Shown piece by piece: positions 49,701 through 58,700 of a stretch of 64,000 nt of DNA. How positions within the stretch are numbered: the first letter of the stretch is position 1; each line of letters opens with the position of its first letter. Location: contig QVOM02000072.1 of assembly GCA_003586115.2 (NCBI GenBank), forward strand, positions 3,736,347 to 3,800,346, read 5' to 3'. Made by a program: the position numbers and the translations under genes. The DNA is from Salvator merianae (Eukaryota; Chordata; Lepidosauria; Squamata; Teiidae). The notes beneath the pieces are model-generated. The model worked only from the letters and a program-made list of their open reading frames with translations. It was not told the origin of the DNA and searched no databases.

Positions 49701-52700
49701 TAAAATGTTGAGCTTCAGTATTAAAAGGTGTTAATAATTGCGCAAATGATTTCTCAAAAGTTGACAGCTGATATAGGAACCCTTTATCAAGAGCCTACCC
49801 AAATCGGGGGGGGGGGGGTACTTTAACACTTTTCCACATACTTGGTCCTGATCTTGATCAATCACCACAGGTAATGCTCAAATTAGATTTTTTTCTTTCT
49901 TTCACTGTGAGGATCCCACTGTAGGGGATTCGATCAATTTCAATTATTGCCATCTGAGGAAGTGGACAAGCTGCTTGCAGGGGTTTGACCAGCCACTTGT
50001 TTCCTTGATCCTTATTATTCGTGGCTAATAAAAGCTAGTTGAGTGAGTATGGCTGTGTAGGTTCAGGGAGTTATAAATGCCTCTTTGCAGGAGAGGGAGG
50101 TCCCAGTGCCACTTAAGGAAGCTGTAGTATGCCCCCTCCTTAAGAGGACCTACCTGGATCCAGAGGTATTAAATAACTACCACCCAGTTGCTAATATCCC
50201 CTTTTTGGGAAAGGTACCGGAGAGAGTGCTGGCTACCCAGCTTGGAGGAAATAGATTATCTAGAGTTTGGCCCTGAAACCGCCTTGCTTGCCCTGATGGA
50301 TGGCCTTTATCAGGAGAGGACTGAAGACACTGCAACCCTGTTGGTTCTCCTCTATCTCTCAGCAGGTTTCATTACCAACAACCATGGTATCCTGCTGCAG
50401 CAGCTTTGGAAACTAGGACTTGGAAGCACTGTTTTACAGTGATTCTCTTCCAATCTCTGAGGTAGACTCCAGAAAGTATCAATGGGGGACTTTTGTTCAA
50501 CACCCGGGGAACTCTCCATGGGGTCAGTTCTGTCTCTTATGTTCTTTAACATCTATATGAAGCCACTGGGAGGGTTCTTCAGGAGTTTTGAAGTGAGGTG
50601 CCATCAGTATGCTGATGACATGCAACTCTGTGTCTCCATTCCTTCTGAATCAGGGAGGCAATGGAGTTGCTTGATTGCTGCCCAGAGGCAGTAATGGGAT
50701 GGATGTGGACCAATAAATTGAAACTGAACTCAGACAAGATGGAGGTATTGTGTGTCATGTGGTCTCCAGTCCAGGAAGTTAAGTCCAGGACAGGGTTGTA
50801 TGTCCCAGAAAAAACAGATACATGATCTAGTGCTGCAGAAAGTTCAGTACCACATGGATAGGAAGAGGTCTTAATTTGGACTGACTTTTACTTATAAAGC
50901 TTATACACAAGGCAACAGAACTGACAAGACTCAACCTCTTTAGCAGTTGCAAATTTAGTGTGAAAAGATTGTGCAAATGGCAGCAAGTTGGAAGGTGGCC
51001 ATAGCTCAGTGGCAGGGCAACTGTTTGGAAAGAAGAGAGTCATGAGATTGACTCCCACCCCTTTCTCAGGAGCAGAAATGTCAAACTGCATCCACATCCT
51101 TGCCAAGGAAAGTGCATGCAGATGTCTACATAGTCAGACAGCCCTGAGTTTCAAAGATAGCAGAAGTTTGCTTTTCTCTTAGAGCATCTTGCAGGCAAGG
51201 TATTCGCTGTGTTACACCTGTCCTGTGCTACATCTCCTATGGTGATCTTCCAACTTTGAGTCTAATTAGTTTATGCTTTCTCATTCTCCAAAACCATCTC
51301 TTATGGAGCTGCACCACACAGTGTGATCATAACTTGAGTCCTATATGTGGACATTCATATCCAATTTGCTGCGTATTGAATCAGTGGATGCCTTCTCCTT
51401 GGCAAAGTCTTATTTGAGACTGGAGTTGATCCATGGAATAGTATAATTATCCAGACTTACCACAACATACAGCATGAATGTCTTTGGCGTGTTAACAGGA
51501 TTGTTCATTGTTATATTCCCAGTAGTGTCGCCTATTGAGAATATGCCATTATCATTTCCTAGGAAGGAAAGGAAAGTTAGCACTTAGAGGTTTTTGATAA
51601 TCACTGATGAAGTGCCATGCCAGGCAGCATAGATAAGATTATATTTGGATACACAAGTGGCTGACAAAGGAGAGTGCAGATGGAAGCCCCTCCCTTACCC
51701 CACAATGGTTTTGGGAAGGGGTGAAGTTTCCTTAGCACTAGCATATGGGTCTACTGTTTGAAGTTTCCCTTCACTGGTCACAATTGTTTGGACATGTGAA
51801 TCCCTGTTTCAGGTCATGCCCCCACTTACATGTTTAGGCATCTGGGGGAAAGATCCTGGGCATTGTGATTCCATTTTTGGTGGCTTGATGCACCTGACCA
51901 AGGTGCATGGAATCAAGAACAGAAGGTTGCCTGTCACTTCATCAGGTACCCACATATGCTAAAGAGGATACAGCAAAGCACCCTGTGACAAGGTGGGGCA
52001 GGCACTCCACAGAAGCTAGGAAGATCATGGAGGTACAGCCTCAGGAATAATTTATTTAGGATTAGGCCCAAAATAGAGCCAAGATAGGCACAGAAAAAGT
52101 TGGTAACCATCACATTAGAGCATAAAAGGACCCCTGCTGGATCAGGCCACAATCCAAATAGTCCAGCATCCTATCTCACACAGTGGCCCACCAATTGCTT
52201 CTGGATCTTCTCAAGCAGAAGTCAGAGGCAACCCCCTCACCTGCTCTTGATTCCCTTCAAAAGGCCTTTAGAGGCATCCTGCCTGTCTCTCCAGGCTGGA
52301 GGCAGTCCCCATGCATCAAACACAGAATTAAGTCTCATCCAGACAGGGCCTAAAATGTGGGATCATCCCAGGCTATGTTGGGATTGTTGCACATATTCCG
52401 CAGTAATCCCAACATAGACCCAGGAAAAAGGCATGACGTTATCACTATCTGGGATAAATAAAAACCATGTTTTTTCCCCAAATAGCAATATGGGGTGACC
52501 TGTCTAGACACTTGTTCCTGCGATCTTCGGCCTGGCCACGGCCACTGCTTATACATGAGGCCGAAACTGGGCTAGAAATGGCTGCTGCACCTGCGTGGGG
52601 GCCAGTGATCATGCACTTCTGGGTATTTCGCACCATCCAAATACCCAGATGTACGCAGTGTGCCATCACGGGATCAAGGTAAGGGCCTGTGCTTGCCCCA

Positions 52701-55700
52701 CGAAATGGCTTGCCATTTGGCAGGGACAGAGAGAGGCAGTTGCAGGATCTAAAAAACAAACAAACCACATTTTCCTTTCTCCATCTGGAGGCAGCCTTAG
52801 TCCATGAGGGCTAACAGAAGGTTAAACGGCATCTGATGCCTTCATACATCAGCGCAAGAGATCTGTTCAGAGAGCTTGGGAGCTGGAGCTGGGAGTATGG
52901 ACCAGGGGTTATGTATTAAAGGAATTAAACAAATACTACATGGACTGTGGGGAGTGACTCAGCAGTAAAACAACTACCTGGAAATCAAATGGTCGTAAAT
53001 TCAATCCCCAGCATCTCCCCAAAATAAAATAATAGCAAACTATTTTTAGGGCCTTTCTGCACTTACCTCTGTTCTGGATTAGATAGCAACATAGCCCTTT
53101 TATGGGCCTCTGTTGTCCACACACTCATGTGGACTACAGAGGCATCACCCCACTAGCTTCATCCCCCACTCCAACTTGCTCTGCACAAGACAAAGTATAA
53201 TCCGGACCAGGAGGCCCCAAATGGCCTATGGAACTGATTTAAATTCAGAATACCATTAGACCTTGATAAAGAGGTTCACCAGTGTACTAGGGCTATGGGG
53301 ACCCATTTTGGTGGTGTGCTTTGTTGTGCCACCAAATGGGTCCTCCAGCTGCTCTAAGGCCAGGAAATTTTGTTCCTGGCTGTTGCAATGGTGCAGGGGT
53401 GTACACTGTGACCAAATTGGGACCAGTGCTTGCTAGATCCAGACTCACAATTCCAGATCATGGCAGATAAGTGCAAGGAAAAGGGAAATTTTAGTTTCCT
53501 TCACATGAATTTCCTGTTGGCCACTTAAATGGGCCTTCTCCTTTACATGAGGTTCTATAGGTCCACATTTGCCAAACCAGAACTGATCTGAAGCAATCTG
53601 TCATGGACTATCTATTCAAATGTACCTTCAGTACTAGGTGAAACAAATTTAGAAATAATGCATCTTCACTTACAAAGCTAGGTACGCGGATCTGAGTAGC
53701 CAGTGTTGGAATGAAGTTAGGAGTGTACAAAACATTCAAAATGACTTTGTGCCTCTACATGTGGGCTGGAGTTTGCTAGATAGAATGCCTAGCAATATTT
53801 TCTAGGAGCAAGGTGAGCACTCACCTGCTCCTGTAATGCCCAACCTGGCCTCAGAGTCTAAAAGATGGGGGCAAAGACATCATGTCACAAAGTGATTTCA
53901 GGCCTATTGGGCAGTGGCAGCCAGTAACTTTAAGCCTGGGTGTTCGCGCCCTGCACGAAGCGCACCATGACTATTCATGAGGCCTCCAGGCCTCTGTAGT
54001 GCCTCAGCAGGTCGCTTCTGCTGAGGCAGTATGGAGGCCCGGAGGCCCCACAAAAGGCCATGGTGCACTTCGTGTGGGGCGCAACAACCCAGGCTTAAAG
54101 CCGCCAGCTGCTGCTGCTACTGGGAGATCCTCTGCCCCTTCCAGCCCTCTGAAGGATAAATGGCCCTGTTCCTGCCAGTTTTTTAGGAAAATATGCCAGT
54201 CTTAGAGGATAAATTGAGCATTTTGCATACCTCTAACTAACGTGTCTGTAATTCATAATAATGCCTTTCTAAAGAAAGGAAATAAGTGTTTTAAGATTGT
54301 GTTCACAGCCATATAGGTAAATGCTTTTGATGATAGGAATATAGAATGTATTTAAAATTAAGGTAGTCAAAACTGAAAAAAAGAGAGATAGTGCCAAGCT
54401 AATCTTCTTTATTTGGGGTATTAATCTCTCGGGGACAAATCCTAATGTATAATTTGGTTCTACTGACGCTCTTTGCTTTATCTCTCTTTCAGCTCTTATA
54501 TCCCTTTCTTACATATTGGGCTTTAGGTGATGGCTAATATAGATTGAAATTACCATAAATTTAAAAATACCCCAATAGAGTTAAATTAGTCTTGACTTCA
54601 AGAATCGCCATACTTCTGATTCTGTGTATGCCGTATAGAGAACTGCCAAAGTTCTTACAGACATAATTTTTTGTCAACTGTTATGTACATGTTATGCTGA
54701 AAACTGCCCAAGAATCTCATAGGATACCACAGTGAAACATGTGGCAATTTATTTAGAACACAGAAAGACTGCAATGCTACTAAATAATTTCTTCTTGATG
54801 ATACTGGTAAATGAGCTTTGAAATCCGCATAGGCTAAACTATTGCTGTTTAAGGTAAGTGCCATTTACTCACCATAAGCAATTTCATAAATTATTTTTTC
54901 ATCCAAAGTTCTGTCACCATCAATAGCATAGAGAGGCCCTGGCTCCAAATGTAAGGGCCCAGTCTGAGATAAAAAGACAAATCATTTAATTAAGATGCTT
55001 ATCACTTACAGAACTTAAACCTCACATATTGGTTTGGTCCCAGATGGGAACCACTAAAGCAGGGATGACAAAAATATGGTCCCCTCCAGATTCTACAATT
55101 CCCATGATCCTCCATAGCCTGGCCAATGACAAGGAATGATGAGGGTTATAGTTCAGCCATCCATGCACGAAACCAGTAGTTCCCAACGTTTTTTCACTTC
55201 TTGACCCCTTGGCAGCCCATTGCCATAAACTGTATCCTTCATATTAGCAAAATGTTTGTAATTAATACAGTTTCTGTTATTTCAAATATTCCACCATTAT
55301 TCAATTTTTCTCACGTACCCCTAAATGTCCTGGTTTATACCTCTGGGGTACGTGTACTCCAGGTTGGGAATCACTGCCCTAAACGATAACATACAGGACT
55401 GAGAGGACAGCTGGCTGATTAATTGCTCAATTCACCATGGCTCTTCTGAAAGATATGGTCTACAGAAGATGCTGTATTTGCACATTTGCTTTCCACTTGC
55501 TTGGATTACTAGCACAGGCCTTTAAATGTTGCCGAAGTACAGCTCCTTTGAGCCTTAGCCAATTTGATCAATGGTGAAGGATGATGGAAGTTATAGTTGT
55601 TATGTCTGGAAGGCCATAGCTTGACCAACCCTGAGTTGCATGATTCTTTTCTTTTTGTTAGTTTGTTTGCTTTGCGTTTTAAAACTTAAAACATCTTGGA

Positions 55701-58700
55701 GCTGGCTGAGTCTGACTGAACATAGGGCCTTTTCGCACTGAGCTCGGTAGACCGTTCCCAGTAGTTGGCTTCGGACCGGAGGGGTTGGAGAATGCTGGCT
55801 GCCCTTCGCACTCCCAGCCAGAGGAACGGACCCGAAGCCGACCAGCAGAGGGAACAGTGCGAATGGCAGCCGCTAGTTCCGTACCACACTCCGTACCATC
55901 GAGCTCCGCTTCGTACCATCGAGCTCCGCTTTGTACCATCAAGCTCCACTTCGTAACCAGAGGGCTCGTTACGGAGCCAACTTCGTAACAGCAGCTAGGC
56001 TGCCATGCCCAAAGGGCTATCCCGGGTGTGAAGCTTCATACCACGCATGCGCAGCCGCACCAGCCACACCCGGCTGCCATTTCAAACGCGGACGGGAGTG
56101 CGAAAGCACCATGCCCGATCTTCGCTCCATCGCGCAGGTCGGAATGAAGACAAGCTTTTACTTGTCTTGCCTTACCCAGGATCAGGTACGAATCGGGTAC
56201 GAAGTGGTTGGGATCGGGTGAGGCGCGCGCCCACGGCAGTGCGAAAGCTCCGTTCCAGCTAGCGCTTAAGAACGGTCTACCGCTGCAGTGCGAACAGGCC
56301 CATAGTGTGGATGACAGGACCTGTCATCTCTGAGGCTGTTGGGAGTTAAAGTCCACAAATATCTGATATTTACATTTTGGCAGTCTCTGATCTGTGGGAG
56401 ACTCTTAAGGTCGGAGAGACAACTTCACTCTTTCTCTTGCCACTTTTCCAGTTCAGAACTGCAGGTTGCAAATTCCTTTTCTCGCTTTGGAAAGAAGATT
56501 CACGGTAGATCTATTTGTCCCTTTTCTCCACATGGATTAAAACAAAGTTTGGGCAGCTTATCTGCATAGACGCTTTACATTAGCAGGGCTGGTGCAGTCG
56601 GAGGCTTTGTCCACATGGCCCTTATTAGGGGTGCAATCCAGGGTGGGATGCTGGGAGCCGTCATGGGAGTAACCATGCCCTTTGTGGTGGCTTCCGGAAT
56701 GCTGAAGCAGAAGCCCTGCCATAAAGCATAGGGATGGACAGGAAATGGCACCGGAAGTTGGCCATTTTTGATCTTTCACTGTGAGTCCTGGCCCTCAAGT
56801 CACTTCCTCCTCCCTCCTGCTTCATCTACATGGGGAAAGGAAGAACATGCTTCTTCCTGAAGTGATGTGAGAGTACTACCATAAGAGCACTTTGGTTGGG
56901 AGGGGAAGAGGCACAGATGCTGGAGCTTCCTGATGCCCAGGAACCAGTGCACCTGTGCATTTGGACACCAAAAGTTCTTGTCTGCTGGAGCACTCATTAA
57001 TGTGGATAGTGCCTATACTTCACTGTGGCTCTTTTCACATTTACCCCACAGTACTAATGAAATAGATACCTCTCAGGATCTGTTCCCAAATAGAATTCTT
57101 CCAGGAACCAAACAATGAGTGCTTTATTAGGGCCTCCAGGTATGCACAAGCCCAACAGAGCATAACAGTTCATGCAACTTTTTGGACACACCACAATGAT
57201 GTCTAGCACACTTTGGGCATGCATCATCCAACGTCATGCAAACTTTGTGTAAATTTGTGCAAAAAGTTCACAAATTTCAGAAAATGTAAATGGTGCCTCT
57301 GAATGGAAACATCAATTTTATGCTGGTTTCAACAGGCTGAAACGGCTGCTTTACTGCTTTTGAATTTATGGGTATGTGCAATCACAGATCAGGAGAAAAC
57401 AGCGTGGGAGGAAGAGCAGGGATATAATGGAAAATTCCATTTCATCCACCAGTTACCAAAGCGATGGTAACCATGTTTGTTTGTTTCCATTTATATCCCA
57501 AAGTGTATGACTGCAGGGAGATGAATTAGAAGACCTCAGAGATCTCTTCAGACTTTATGATTCTGTGATTCTATCCCACAATGCAGTTCCAAGAAGGAGA
57601 GGATAGATTGGCTTCTACTACCAGAAGCGGTAGTGACAACAATCAGCCTGGATAGCTTTAAGAACAGCTTGGACAGATACGTGGAGGTCAGCTGTATCAG
57701 TGGCTACCAGAATGGATGCCCAGATACTGCCTCCAGGATGGAGAGACAAGCAGGATGCCTCTAAGGGCCATTTGTAGGGGAATCAAGAGCAGGTGAAGGT
57801 TTTGCCTTTGTCTTCTGCTTGAGAATGCCTAAATGCAATTGGTGGGCTACTGTGTGAGACAGGATGCTGGACTAGATGGGTCGTGGACTGATCCAGCAGG
57901 GCTCCTCTTATGTTCTTATGTTCTCTTCAATTGAGTAAAGAAATGCACTTTCACAAGCCACCTCAAGTATTGGGCGTGTCTCCACTGCATCTCCTCAAGG
58001 TGGGCCCACTGTAGTGGACTGCCCTTGCAGCCTCAATTGGCTCTGATAAGGAGCTTGTCAGCTGCACTGCCATCACCGAACCTGCAGTTCTTAAGTCAAC
58101 CCAGCACATTTCAGCACAGTGAGGGCTCAGCACAGCACATGATAAGCAGACTCAGAGCTGGTTTTCTCGCAGTCTGAACATTTTTGGAGAGGCATTGAAG
58201 CCCCTCCACACACATTTAAGCCCCCTTCTTCAGAGGGTGCTGTGGAGCTGGGCAGACGTCAATGCCCCTCCAGTGCGATTTGAATGGCCTGTGAAGATAC
58301 AGCCTTATACAGTATAAGATTGGAGTTTGACACACCTGAGAAGGAAGGTCATTCTACAATATGGGGGCTAATACAGAAAATGCCCACTCCTGTGTCCCCA
58401 CCTTTTTAACTTCCGATTGCGGAGGCACTCCTAAGGAATTTTCTCTGACAGATCTCAAAGAATGGGCCCAAGGCTCTGTCTTGGGCCCATTGCTGTTCAA
58501 CATTTTTATAAACGATCTGGATGAAGGTGTCGAGGGGACGCTGATCAAATTTGCAGACGACACAAAGCTAGGAGGGGTTGCTAACACTAGGGAGGAGAAG
58601 GAGAGGATTCAAAAGGATTTGGACAAGCTTGAACAGTGGGCAGAAACTAACAGAATGACATTTAACAGGGAGAAATGCAAAGTTTTACATCTAGGTAAGA

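Noticed and set aside
50993..51100. A tRNA gene
   Set aside because: A and B box words are present but no complete cloverleaf can be folded; more likely a SINE head.
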